Part shown: piece after piece, positions 52,571-60,723 of the stretch
Numbering within the stretch: the first letter of the stretch is position 1
Layout of the letters: each line of letters opens with the position of its first letter
NCBI GenBank assembly: GCA_024742305.1
Contig: JANSYQ010000002.1
Location: 62,001 to 126,000, forward strand
Reading direction: 5' to 3'
DNA from: a bacterium
GTDB lineage: Bacteria > Bacteroidota > Bacteroidia > Flavobacteriales_D > Crocinitomicaceae
Length of the DNA stretch: 64,000 nt
Notes under the pieces: model-generated
Told to the model about the DNA's origin: nothing
Databases searched by the model: none
The model's input: the letters and a program-made list of their open reading frames with translations, nothing else
Program-made: the position numbers and the translations under genes

Positions 52571-55063
52571 TTAATAATCCCACTTCTTGCGGAAAGAGTC
52601 GTAGAAGTTGACGCCAAACTTGTATCGAATCGCGGCTGACTCGAAGTTGTTATCAGACGCAACCGCATAGAATCCAATTTTGAACAATTGCTTTCGAATT
52701 CGGAACATGCGTTCCAAACCTACGTAAAATTCAATTTGATTAAAATTGGATTCCGGCACCATAAGCAATGCGCCGCCAATAGTCTCTTCCAATCCTAGTT
52801 TGTTGATTCCCCATATCTTGTTTAGGAAAAATCCGTTAAAGTGATGGATAAAATTCGCTTGCAAAAAGCTGTTAGACGTGTTCAAAGCAGTATCTAACAT
52901 TTGCAAAGAAGTCACTGGGTTCGAAAAAAACCAACGGTCCGATGTACGGAAAAATCGATTCTCAATTAAACGTAAATCCTTCTTTTGAACAAAAGAACCC
53001 GCTACTAATTTTACTTCCGACTGCCCTAGTCCTTTCAGGTCGATTCGATCATGAATTCCTAATTCGAGATAGTCAAAATCTGACTGAGCTTCAAAGATAT
53101 TTGGGTACCCTTTTCGATACAGGAAAGACATTCTTGGCCATTTGTTGCTCGTGATATATTTCTTCCCGTTCTTGATAATGTATCGCTGCTGGAAATAGTA
53201 GGCGAACTCAATTTCCGTCATGAAAGTGTTGTAGTCCTGAAACTCTTGAGGTTGTTGGAAATTTCCGAAAATGTCTGTCCACTCTGGAAAAGACAAACTA
53301 TCAATTGATCTTCTTCTAGAGTATAAAATATTTGTGGCTAAGTAAAGACCGTTCAAGACTTCCAGTTCGTGTTCAATAACGAGCTTCTGATTCCGTACTC
53401 GGTTGGCAGGTCCCAACGTTCCTTGGATGCTTTCGTAGGTATTGACGAAATCATAAACATCCCCTCCCTCGATGTACAATCTCGAAAAACGCAGCGGATC
53501 GTAAGTAAATCCAACGCCCAAACTACCTTTCACATCTTGATTTCGAAAGCCGTAGTCAATTCGTGGACGCAATTCAATCTCCTTGTTATTGTCGAATCCC
53601 TTTCGGTAATAAACGCCCAAAGCATGACGCCAGCCACCTACTCCGAAAGGAATAACTTGCTCGGTAAGCGGTGTGAAACGAATGGTTTGTTTCTTAAAAG
53701 TATTTCGAAATCCAACGCCGTTGAATAGGAAGTCCCAAACAGTCAAGGTATTGTATACGCTGTCCTGCATCATCAGGAATTCTTCACTCTGTTCGTATTG
53801 GTAAATGCTATCTTGCTTTCGGATAAACTCACGAGCTCCATCTGAAAGCTGGAAAGGTCGTAGGTTCGTCCAGTAAGTGGTGTCCTTATCAAATGCATCC
53901 GGAACATATCGTCTTGTCTCCGTCCAAAATCCACGCTCATCTGAGTTGTATTCAAAAGCGTAATCAGAATGAGAAACTTCAATATTTCCGTGGATGAAAT
54001 TTTTTCCTTCCTTAATTCGATAGATAAACTCGCGTTTTTTCACCGTCGGACGGTCATTGATCATATCGTATTGAGTGATGATTCGCATGTCTTTGAAATA
54101 GTGCATCACCCCGGCATTAATCCCCAATTCGTAAGACACTGGAGCAAGCGTGGTCAAGTTGATATACAGCGTTCCGTAGAACAACCCTTCCTCTGCGAAT
54201 ATAGGCTCCACGCGTACTTCAGCAATTTCGAATCCATCTTCATAAAAAGATCCTTCGAGAAAGAAGTTGTAATTCAGCAAAGCGTTGTAAGCCAACGGTG
54301 AAATGAGCGGTCGCTGCGAAATTAACGGAGCGCTGATGTAATTCCTGAAAATATTGATATCGGCATCCTCCAACCCATTGATTAAAACGTATGGGTTCGT
54401 TGGTAAGGAGCCTTGCTCTCCCAACTCTTCATCTCCAAACGACATTGAAACGGTAACCGAACTGTTTGCTTTTTCTGAGTAATCGCGGTAGCCTTCAATC
54501 ACATCCTTGTATCGATTCAAAGATTTGTAATACGATTGCCCGTACCACTCTGTGATGTTCATTGTCTTCATGTTTAACGGTGATTCATCAGGAATGGTGT
54601 CAGAAGTATTCTCCGTTCGCTTGTCCAGCGAGGTGAAGCAATACGTTTTACAAGAATAATTACTTGTTGCGTCGAAAAAGTCACCTCGTTTGTCTATCAC
54701 CTTTTTCATTAACTCTTTGCCTCGTTGTCTTTTGTTAGTCGCCTCAACGGTAACTTCACCAACTTCCAAGACAATTGGTTGTAATTGCGGCGAAAAGTAA
54801 ACGGTTTCTGAGTTAATAAGTAATGTGGTATCGAAAGGCTCATAAGTTGCGGCAGAAAAGCGCAGTTCATACTCTCCTACTTTTTCCAATTCGAGTTTAA
54901 ATTCTCCCTTTCCGTTTGCCACCGTTCCATAGCTGGTACTTTTCACCCATACTTTCGAGAAAGGAATTGGCTCGCCAAGCTCGTCGTTAATTGTCCCAAC
55001 TACGATCTGAGCATTTGCATTTAACCCGAAAAGAAGTAGGAGAAGCGTAAAAACCGTTTTCAT
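52571..55063 (-). CDS. DUF5686 outer membrane protein with carboxypeptidase-regulatory-like N-terminus
   Basis: An 830-residue protein. Signal peptide (M-K-T-V-F-T-L-L-L-L-L-F-G-L-N-A-N-A-Q) is followed by a CarboxypepD_reg-like beta-sandwich (V-G-T-I-N-D-E-L-G-E-P-I-P-F-S-K-V-W-V, G-E-Y-E-L-R-F-S-A). A large barrel-like region ends in K-F-G-V-N-F-Y-D-S. The layout matches the Bacteroidota DUF5686 family, which resembles TonB-linked receptors without a plug. The transported or bound substrate is unknown. It stands alone. Confidence 0.85.
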   Translation of the reverse strand: MKTVFTLLLLLFGLNANAQIVVGTINDELGEPIPFSKVWVKSTSYGTVANGKGEFKLELEKVGEYELRFSAATYEPFDTTLLINSETVYFSPQLQPIVLEVGEVTVEATNKRQRGKELMKKVIDKRGDFFDATSNYSCKTYCFTSLDKRTENTSDTIPDESPLNMKTMNITEWYGQSYYKSLNRYKDVIEGYRDYSEKANSSVTVSMSFGDEELGEQGSLPTNPYVLINGLEDADINIFRNYISAPLISQRPLISPLAYNALLNYNFFLEGSFYEDGFEIAEVRVEPIFAEEGLFYGTLYINLTTLAPVSYELGINAGVMHYFKDMRIITQYDMINDRPTVKKREFIYRIKEGKNFIHGNIEVSHSDYAFEYNSDERGFWTETRRYVPDAFDKDTTYWTNLRPFQLSDGAREFIRKQDSIYQYEQSEEFLMMQDSVYNTLTVWDFLFNGVGFRNTFKKQTIRFTPLTEQVIPFGVGGWRHALGVYYRKGFDNNKEIELRPRIDYGFRNQDVKGSLGVGFTYDPLRFSRLYIEGGDVYDFVNTYESIQGTLGPANRVRNQKLVIEHELEVLNGLYLATNILYSRRRSIDSLSFPEWTDIFGNFQQPQEFQDYNTFMTEIEFAYYFQQRYIIKNGKKYITSNKWPRMSFLYRKGYPNIFEAQSDFDYLELGIHDRIDLKGLGQSEVKLVAGSFVQKKDLRLIENRFFRTSDRWFFSNPVTSLQMLDTALNTSNSFLQANFIHHFNGFFLNKIWGINKLGLEETIGGALLMVPESNFNQIEFYVGLERMFRIRKQLFKIGFYAVASDNNFESAAIRYKFGVNFYDSFRKKWDY

Positions 55064-55149
55064 GAGTATACATTGTTTACAAGTAGGACTTCTGAAGGTA
55101 CGAAATGTTACATCCGTTCGGCACGAAACTACATAAAAGGTTCGTATTC

Positions 55150-55190
55150 AATAAAAAGCCCCCTGATGAGGTTGAAATCAGGGGGCGTCA
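55150..55190 (-). terminator. Strong terminator of the ssb cluster
   Basis: GCCCCCTGAT (55158-55167) pairs perfectly with ATCAGGGGGC (55177-55186); on the minus strand it is followed by TTTTTAT. It lies ~40 bp after the last ssb gene. Confidence 0.85.
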
Positions 55191-55227
55191 CGTGATGGTT
55201 CTTAGGTTAGGTATCCATGTGACTCAG

Positions 55228-55545
55228 TTACAAACCGATCACGTGCTTTACTTCCACTTCGGTGATTTTCCGTTCTTCCCCGTTCTTGTTAAGGTAGGTT
55301 CGGTGCACAAGTCTACCGTGAATAGCGAGTTCATTGCCAATCTTAGCGTGGTTCTCCATGAATTGCGCCATGTTTCCCCAAGCAAAAACGCGATGCCACT
55401 CGATTCGGGCTTTCTTGTCTTTTTTCGTGTAACGGTTCGTCGCAACTCGGAAACGCGCCACCTTGCGTCCGTTTTCAAAATTGGTGATTTCCGGTTTTGT
55501 GCGTAGACTTCCAATCAACGTTACGTGGTTTTTAAGTGTTTGCAT
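55228..55545 (-). CDS. ssb: Single-stranded DNA-binding protein, tail-less (third of three)
   Basis: A 105-residue OB-fold protein: L-K-N-H-V-T-L-I-G-S-L-R-T-K-P-E, V-A-R-F-R-V-A-T-N, E-W-H-R-V-F-A-W-G, and E-L-A-I-H-G-R-L-V-H-R-T-Y. The protein stops right after the OB fold (V-K-H-V-I-G-L), so the acidic D-D-x-P-F tail that recruits partner proteins in canonical SSB is absent. It lies ~20 bp after the second copy, so the two are co-transcribed. Confidence 0.88.
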   Translation of the reverse strand: MQTLKNHVTLIGSLRTKPEITNFENGRKVARFRVATNRYTKKDKKARIEWHRVFAWGNMAQFMENHAKIGNELAIHGRLVHRTYLNKNGEERKITEVEVKHVIGL

Positions 55546-55566
55546 AAAGTGGTTAGATTAGGTTAT

Positions 55567-55878
55567 TTATAAGATCACAAGATCATTTACTTCAACTTCA
55601 GATACGAAGTGGCGCTGCCCGTTGCGATGATAAAATCGAGTGGTCAACTTGCCTTCAACGGCCAACTCAAGTCCGATGTCGCCCAACTCTTCCAAGATTT
55701 GCGTCCAGCGTCCCCAAGCACAGATTCGGTGCCAGTGACTTTTCTCTTTCGGGTTCCCATCCTCGTCCAAGTAGGTATCGCTTGTGGTGATGGTAAATTG
55801 AGCAACTTTGCGCCCCGTTGGCAACACATAAAATCGAGGTTGTGAGGTAATTTTTCCGATCAGGTTTACGTGGTTCAT
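55567..55878 (-). CDS. ssb: Single-stranded DNA-binding protein, tail-less (second of three)
   Basis: A ~103-residue OB-fold protein (M-N-H-V-N-L-I-G-K-I-T-S-Q-P-R, V-A-Q-F-T-I-T-T-S, H-W-H-R-I-C-A-W-G, E-L-A-V-E-G-K-L-T-T-R-F-Y) with no acidic tail. I chose the ATG at 55878, where SSB homology starts; the frame is open to 55998, but that part crosses a terminator hairpin and is unconserved. It is clearly diverged from both flanking copies. Confidence 0.87.
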   Translation of the reverse strand: MNHVNLIGKITSQPRFYVLPTGRKVAQFTITTSDTYLDEDGNPKEKSHWHRICAWGRWTQILEELGDIGLELAVEGKLTTRFYHRNGQRHFVSEVEVNDLVIL

Positions 55879-55906
55879 ACGATAGTGTTTAGTGGTGAAA
55901 AAAATA

Positions 55907-55937
55907 GAGCCGGAATCAGGAACTTCCGTTCCGGCTC
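55907..55937 (-). terminator. Hairpin between the first and second ssb genes
   Basis: GAGCCGGAA (55907-55915) pairs perfectly with TTCCGGCTC (55929-55937). On the minus strand it is followed by a T-rich run (to about 55898). It would partly end transcription from the first ssb gene, or act as an attenuator. Confidence 0.72.
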
Positions 55938-55975
55938 TTCGAATGCGTACTTCTTTCGAAGCATTGATTTTAGGA

Positions 55976-56320
55976 CTAGCCATCTTTTCTAGTTCCAAGC
56001 GCTAGAAACTCATTCATCTCGATTTCCGTCCCGAATCGCTTCTCGCCAGACTTCGTTTCGTAACTCTTATTCACGATTCTTCCTTGAACGATCACTTCCT
56101 GACCTTTGTCCAAAATCTTCCCTACAAGGTCCGCTGTCTTTCCCCAGGCAATAATGTTGTGCCACTGGGTCTGCTCCTGCCATTTACCGGACTTATCCTT
56201 GTAACTCTCGTTCGTAGCGATACTAAAACGCGCCAACGTTCTCCCACTCTCAAATGTTACCAACTCGGGCTGCGCTCCGAGGCGGCCAATCAAACTCACT
56301 TTGTTTCTTAATGCGTTCAT
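55976..56320 (-). CDS. ssb: Single-stranded DNA-binding protein, tail-less (first of three)
   Basis: A 114-residue OB-fold protein with the common second-SSB sequence of Bacteroidota: M-N-A-L-R-N-K-V-S-L-I-G-R-L-G, L-A-R-F-S-I-A-T-N-E-S-Y, Q-W-H-N-I-I-A-W-G-K-T-A, and G-R-I-V-N-K-S-Y. It ends G-T-R-K-D-G without a D-D-x-P-F tail. It is the copy next to the Tn7-like element; its promoter must lie within 56321-56583, the same gap that should hold the transposon end. Confidence 0.9.
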   Translation of the reverse strand: MNALRNKVSLIGRLGAQPELVTFESGRTLARFSIATNESYKDKSGKWQEQTQWHNIIAWGKTADLVGKILDKGQEVIVQGRIVNKSYETKSGEKRFGTEIEMNEFLALGTRKDG

Positions 56321-56583
56321 CTGTACAATTTTTAGAACTAAACTTGATTTCTGTGTCCTTCATCAACCCATTCGTTGACATCGACAGGGCAAAGTTGCAG
56401 CGACAAACAAACCTTATTCGGTAATTTGTCATTTTCTGTCGAATGTTTTTCGTTTGTAACCGTTTAAATTCGTTTACGCATAGACAGAATGGGATAAACG
56501 CCAAATGTCCGATCCAGAAGATAATGAAACAAACAGCCCAAAATCACAAAAGAAGTCGAAACAAAACATATAATCGATAGGAT
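56321..56583. promoter_or_regulatory. Gap holding the tnsA-proximal transposon end (candidate) and ssb/tnsA promoters
   Basis: No gene. The gap has many GACA/TGTC words (56378-56386, 56402, 56428, 56437, 56483, 56506), as expected of TnsB-binding sites. TTCTGTC (56434-56440) and GACAGAA (56483-56489) form an inverted pair. Three consecutive 10-mers start with CGTTT at 56451, 56461 and 56471. Possible 5'-TGT ends occur at 56322, 56352, 56428, 56437 and 56455; I cannot choose without the opposite end. Confidence 0.4.
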
Positions 56584-57300
56584 ATGAGACGACAAAACGT
56601 TAAATTCATTGAAGAACTGGATCCAGTGAGAAAACGTAGAATTCAAAATACCACCAGATCACTTTCTGGCATTATTCCCTCTGCTAAAAACGAAGAAGAG
56701 GTTTGGTTTGAATCTGCTTTAGAACGTGACTTTGCCTTAATTCTAGAAAGTCATCCTGATGTATCGCACTATCAGGAACAACCTATTTCTATCGAGTATT
56801 ATTACAACGGAAAAAACCGAATTTATACTCCCGACTTTCTTGTCTTCTTTAATGAAGGCTCAAACCTTAAACCATGGCTCTGTGAAATCAAATACCGATC
56901 AGAACTTCGGGAAAAGTTTTCAAAACTGAAGCCTCGCTTCCATGCTGCCAAAATAACTGCAGATAAAGAAAAATGGGAGTTCAAGATATTCACTGAGCAT
57001 TATATTAGAACGGCATATCTACACAATATTAATTTTCTAAGTAGATACAACTATAATGAATTGGATGGTGCTTGCTACGAACTGGTGATCCGCACTTTAA
57101 GCGACCTTGGGCATTCAAGCCCTAAAGAATTCATGCTAACCGTTCAAGACGCTCATTTCAATTTAAAGGGCAGATGTCTTTACGCACTTTGGTATGGCAT
57201 AAAGAACGGAGATATCGGTTGTGACATAGTAACTGAAAAACTCAATATGAATTCTGAAATATGGCTATCTGAAAAATTAAACTTCAAACCAATTGATTGA
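56584..57300 (+). CDS. tnsA: TnsA-like transposon endonuclease
   Basis: A 238-residue TnsA homologue. The PD-(D/E)xK nuclease core shows Glu43 in W-F-E-S-A-L-E-R-D, Asp84 in Y-T-P-D-F, and Glu101/Lys103 in C-E-I-K-Y, the triad that cuts the 5' ends of the element. The C-terminal part corresponds to the winged-helix domain that contacts TnsC. With TnsB it permits full excision rather than cointegrate formation. Its stop overlaps the tnsB start by one base. The start ATG at 56584 is the only good one. Confidence 0.9.
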   Translation: MRRQNVKFIEELDPVRKRRIQNTTRSLSGIIPSAKNEEEVWFESALERDFALILESHPDVSHYQEQPISIEYYYNGKNRIYTPDFLVFFNEGSNLKPWLCEIKYRSELREKFSKLKPRFHAAKITADKEKWEFKIFTEHYIRTAYLHNINFLSRYNYNELDGACYELVIRTLSDLGHSSPKEFMLTVQDAHFNLKGRCLYALWYGIKNGDIGCDIVTEKLNMNSEIWLSEKLNFKPID

Positions 57301-59192
57301 TGAAAAATATTGTTCCTGGAACTATATGCAAAAGAGGAGGTACGAAGTGTACCGTACAGAAAATCGTAGACTTCAAGTCTGTAATAATTCTCGAGCATAA
57401 CTCAAGAGAATTGGATCTGGTCAAACTAGATGATCTAGAATTCACCGAGAAATCAGGAATAGATGAGAAGTACATCGATTCAATTTCAGATGAAGATTGG
57501 AAAATTGCAAATCGTCGATACTCCATTATTAAACCTATTCTTGATAGAGAAATCAATTCTAATATTGAAGTCAACAAGACAGTATTGATTAGAGAATTGT
57601 GCGAAGAGCACGAAGTTGCATACACGACAATTTATAGATGGCTCAATCAATACAATACAACTGGATTAGTGTCTTCTCTGGCTCCAGCAAAAAGATCAGG
57701 TGGTCGGGGTAAAAGTAGACTTACACAAAATGTCGATCAAATCATAGATGAAACAATTGAAAATTTTTACTGCGTTCCACAGCGCCCTACCAAAAAGGAA
57801 ACAGCACTGGAGGTTATTCGTAGATGTAAAAATGCAGGAATAGAGCCTCCTCACATTAATACCATTTACAATAGAATCAAACACCTTCCTAAGAAACTAG
57901 CACTTACCAAACGAGTCGGGTATTTGGAGGTAAGTCAGAAAGTTGATGCAACACCAGGTAGTTACGAAGAAGCACAAAACCCTTTAGATGTAATTCAAAT
58001 TGATCATACTGTTTTAGATATCATAATCGTAAATGAAGATAACCGTGAACCAATAGGCAGACCTCATATTACACTCGCAATTGATGTTTATAGCCGTATG
58101 GTCGCCGGACTATATATTTCCTTTGATTCTCCAGGGGCATTAGGCACAGGTATTTGTCTTTCAAATTCTATTCTTCCAAAGGACCAAATATGTTCCAAAT
58201 ATGATCTAAAAACAGAATGGCCTATTTGGGGGATCATGCGTAATCTACACTTTGATAATGCCAAAGAATTTAAGGGAACAATGATTAAAAGGGCTTCTGA
58301 AGAATACGGATTCAACATTAACTGGAGACCTAAAGGGAAATCCAGATATGGAGCTCACATAGAACGACTACTTGGGACGCTAAGTAAAAGAATTCACGTA
58401 TTACCAGGAACCACCTTCAGCGATGTAAAATATCGTGCGAACTATAACTCAGAAGCAAAGGCGACCATGTCACTCGAAGAGTTTGAAAAATGGATTCATA
58501 TCCAGATTGTTGATGTTTATCACAATCAATTTCATACTGGCATTGGTGCTACTCCTCTTCAATACTACAATGAGGGAATCTTCGGCTCAGATCGGAAAGA
58601 AGGAATTGGATTGCCTCTAATGAAGTTAAATCCAGACAAAGTTCGTCTTGATTTTTTACCACACATTGAGCGAACAATTCAGCGCACGGGTGTTGTTATA
58701 GATCACGTTCGTTATTATTCTGATATTTTTCGTAACTACTTATTTGAAAAGGCATGGAATGAAAATGATCGATTTGTAAAAAACCTTCGTTCAAAGAAGT
58801 TTATTTTCAAACGTGATCCAAGGGATATCAGCAAAATTTACTTCTTCGATGAGAAAGAAGCGAGATACGCAGAAATCCCTTACGCAGATGTAAGAAGACC
58901 ACCGATGAGCATTTGGGAATATCGTGCATCTCTCAAGAAAGCGAAAGAATATTTTCCACATTCTCAAATAACTGAGGATATTATTTTCGATGCGTACAAC
59001 CGTCTACGAGATATTGAAGAATCCTCGAAAGATTCCAAGAAAAAAGCCAAACGACAATCGAGAAAAAAGAAAGTAAAAGAATTCAATTTATCAGTTTCGT
59101 CATCAAAGAAAGAAGATATTCGAGAAGAAGAAACAATACCGGAAATTGATTTCAATTCCATTGAACCATTTGATTACGATGATGAGATATGA
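57300..59192 (+). CDS. tnsB: TnsB-like DDE transposase
   Basis: A 630-residue transposase of the Mu/TnsB/TniA superfamily. N-terminal helix-turn-helix domains (Y-T-T-I-Y-R-W-L-N-Q-Y; T-K-K-E-T-A-L-E-V-I) bind the ends. The DDE catalytic domain has Asp in V-I-Q-I-D-H-T (about 235), Asp in L-H-F-D-N-A-K (about 319) and Glu in G-A-H-I-E-R-L (about 355). A Mu-type C-terminal beta-barrel follows. The tail (~560-630) is very Lys/Glu/Ser-rich and ends acidic, and probably contacts TnsC. It cuts 3' ends and joins them to target DNA. Confidence 0.94.
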   Translation: MKNIVPGTICKRGGTKCTVQKIVDFKSVIILEHNSRELDLVKLDDLEFTEKSGIDEKYIDSISDEDWKIANRRYSIIKPILDREINSNIEVNKTVLIRELCEEHEVAYTTIYRWLNQYNTTGLVSSLAPAKRSGGRGKSRLTQNVDQIIDETIENFYCVPQRPTKKETALEVIRRCKNAGIEPPHINTIYNRIKHLPKKLALTKRVGYLEVSQKVDATPGSYEEAQNPLDVIQIDHTVLDIIIVNEDNREPIGRPHITLAIDVYSRMVAGLYISFDSPGALGTGICLSNSILPKDQICSKYDLKTEWPIWGIMRNLHFDNAKEFKGTMIKRASEEYGFNINWRPKGKSRYGAHIERLLGTLSKRIHVLPGTTFSDVKYRANYNSEAKATMSLEEFEKWIHIQIVDVYHNQFHTGIGATPLQYYNEGIFGSDRKEGIGLPLMKLNPDKVRLDFLPHIERTIQRTGVVIDHVRYYSDIFRNYLFEKAWNENDRFVKNLRSKKFIFKRDPRDISKIYFFDEKEARYAEIPYADVRRPPMSIWEYRASLKKAKEYFPHSQITEDIIFDAYNRLRDIEESSKDSKKKAKRQSRKKKVKEFNLSVSSSKKEDIREEETIPEIDFNSIEPFDYDDEI

Positions 59193-60061
59193 ATAACTTA
59201 ATTGATGAACGAATCGAACAGATTCTAAAGGACCGATGGATCGGACACACTAGGTCAAAAGAGATTCTACGAGCTATGGAAATGCTTTTGAAATTTCCAA
59301 AGTCCGGAAGGATGCAAAACATTTTGGTCGTTGGCGAACCCAATAGTGGAAAAACTACCATTGCACGTAGATTTCTCAATAATCATCAACCATATTTATC
59401 AACTATTCAAGAAGAAGGTACCGGCCATCCTTACGAAGTTTTAGTACGACCTGTCGTAATGCTTCAGTGTCCTCATATCCCACATGAGAAGCGTTTGTAT
59501 TACAATGTTCTTGATGAATTGAATCTGCCTTATCGCAAAACTACAAAGGCTGAATATCTGCAGCAACAAGTCGTAGCTGCCCTTATTGACATGCAAATAA
59601 GAGTTTTGATTCTCGACGAAATCCATCATATACTTTCAGGAAGTCCAGCCAAGCAACGTGAATTTCTAAATCTCATTAAATATTTATCCAACGAAGCACA
59701 AATCTCAATAGTGGCTCTAGGAACTAACGAAGCAACATTCGCTTTAAAAAGTGATCGACAACTCGACACCAGGTTCGATAAACTTGTAATTCCGCGATGG
59801 AAATATGATGAGGATTATTTAAGACTTCTGGCCACCCTGAATAAGTTTCTACTATTAAATGAGGAAACTAGGTTGACTTCTCCAGAACTTTCTAAGAAGA
59901 TCTTTGTGATGAGTAATGGTGTCATAGGCGAAGTGATCAAGATTATCAAGCTTGCTTCGATCAAGGCAATAGAATCTGGAACAGAAAGAATCACTCTTAA
60001 GGTATTGGATTCCGTGAGTTACATTTCTCCGTTCGATAATACTCCATCAACCGTAAATTGA
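59189..60061 (+). CDS. tnsC: TnsC/TniB-like AAA+ ATPase
   Basis: A 290-residue AAA+ regulator. Walker A is G-E-P-N-S-G-K-T (49-56), Walker B is V-L-I-L-D-E-I-H-H (Asp143, Glu144), and a sensor region reads I-V-A-L-G-T-N-E-A. In Tn7-type systems TnsC forms ATP-bound filaments on target DNA that link the targeting protein (TniQ/TnsD or TnsE) to the TnsAB transposase. The short length without N- or C-terminal extension resembles TniB more than Tn7 TnsC. It overlaps both neighbours by 4 bp. Confidence 0.92.
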   Translation: MNNLIDERIEQILKDRWIGHTRSKEILRAMEMLLKFPKSGRMQNILVVGEPNSGKTTIARRFLNNHQPYLSTIQEEGTGHPYEVLVRPVVMLQCPHIPHEKRLYYNVLDELNLPYRKTTKAEYLQQQVVAALIDMQIRVLILDEIHHILSGSPAKQREFLNLIKYLSNEAQISIVALGTNEATFALKSDRQLDTRFDKLVIPRWKYDEDYLRLLATLNKFLLLNEETRLTSPELSKKIFVMSNGVIGEVIKIIKLASIKAIESGTERITLKVLDSVSYISPFDNTPSTVN

Positions 60062-60723
60062 AGATTATTCCATATAAACTTCCTCCCCTTGAAGATGAAA
60101 GTCCCACCTCCTGGATTCTGAGGTTAGCAAGAAAATATCATTGTGACGTACTTACGTTCCTGGAATACTATGAATGTTCGGATCTTTTGAAAAGTGCTCT
60201 TGATATTGATGCTGATTTATCTCGGTTAAATAAGTTTCTCCCATCTGGGTATAATTTGCCAAAAGTAATTTCAGACAGAATCATTCATTTTCAGTGGACA
60301 AAAGGAAGGTCACAATGGCTAGATCCAGACAATCGTAAAGCTTCAGCAGCATTAAATTCGATTACTGCTGTTTGTCCGCATTGCCTGAACAAAAAGCAAT
60401 ATTATCAACTCAAATGGAAGGTTTCAATTTTCAGTTGCTGTACAGAATGTGAATGCCTATTGATTCAACAATGTCCAAAATGCAAAAAACGAATCTCATT
60501 ACACGGACATTTCAAGCTTTGGGAGCCAATTTTTACGAGCAAGTATTATCTCCAATGCTCAAGATGTGGATATAGAATTTCAGAGGTTAAATCTGAGAAA
60601 ATTGATGAAAATGAACTGAATCAGCAGCGAAAGGTGAACAAAGCATACTTAGAAGAACCGTCAAATTGGGAATATTTATATTTCATATATATGAAGAAGA
60701 TCAACGAGAAATGGATAAAATAG
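60058..60723 (+). CDS. tniQ: Short TniQ-family targeting protein
   Basis: A 221-residue TniQ-domain protein. The N-terminus has the TniQ signature (Y-K-L-P-P-L-E-D-E-S-P-T-S-W-I-L-R-L-A). Zinc-finger pairs follow: C-P-H-C, C-C-T-E-C-E-C, C-P-K-C and C-S-R-C. Canonical TnsD is more than twice as long, so the sequence-specific C-terminal targeting part is missing, as in the short TniQ proteins of some Tn5053-like and CRISPR-associated transposons. Start is a TTG overlapping the tnsC stop (TTGA). It ends convergently with the TnsE-like gene, overlapping 23 bp. Confidence 0.9.
   Translation: MKIIPYKLPPLEDESPTSWILRLARKYHCDVLTFLEYYECSDLLKSALDIDADLSRLNKFLPSGYNLPKVISDRIIHFQWTKGRSQWLDPDNRKASAALNSITAVCPHCLNKKQYYQLKWKVSIFSCCTECECLLIQQCPKCKKRISLHGHFKLWEPIFTSKYYLQCSRCGYRISEVKSEKIDENELNQQRKVNKAYLEEPSNWEYLYFIYMKKINEKWIK

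Noticed and set aside
55879-55998. 40-residue N-terminal extension of the second ssb gene
   Set aside because: It spans a perfect terminator hairpin and part of the first ssb gene, and SSB homology begins at 55878.
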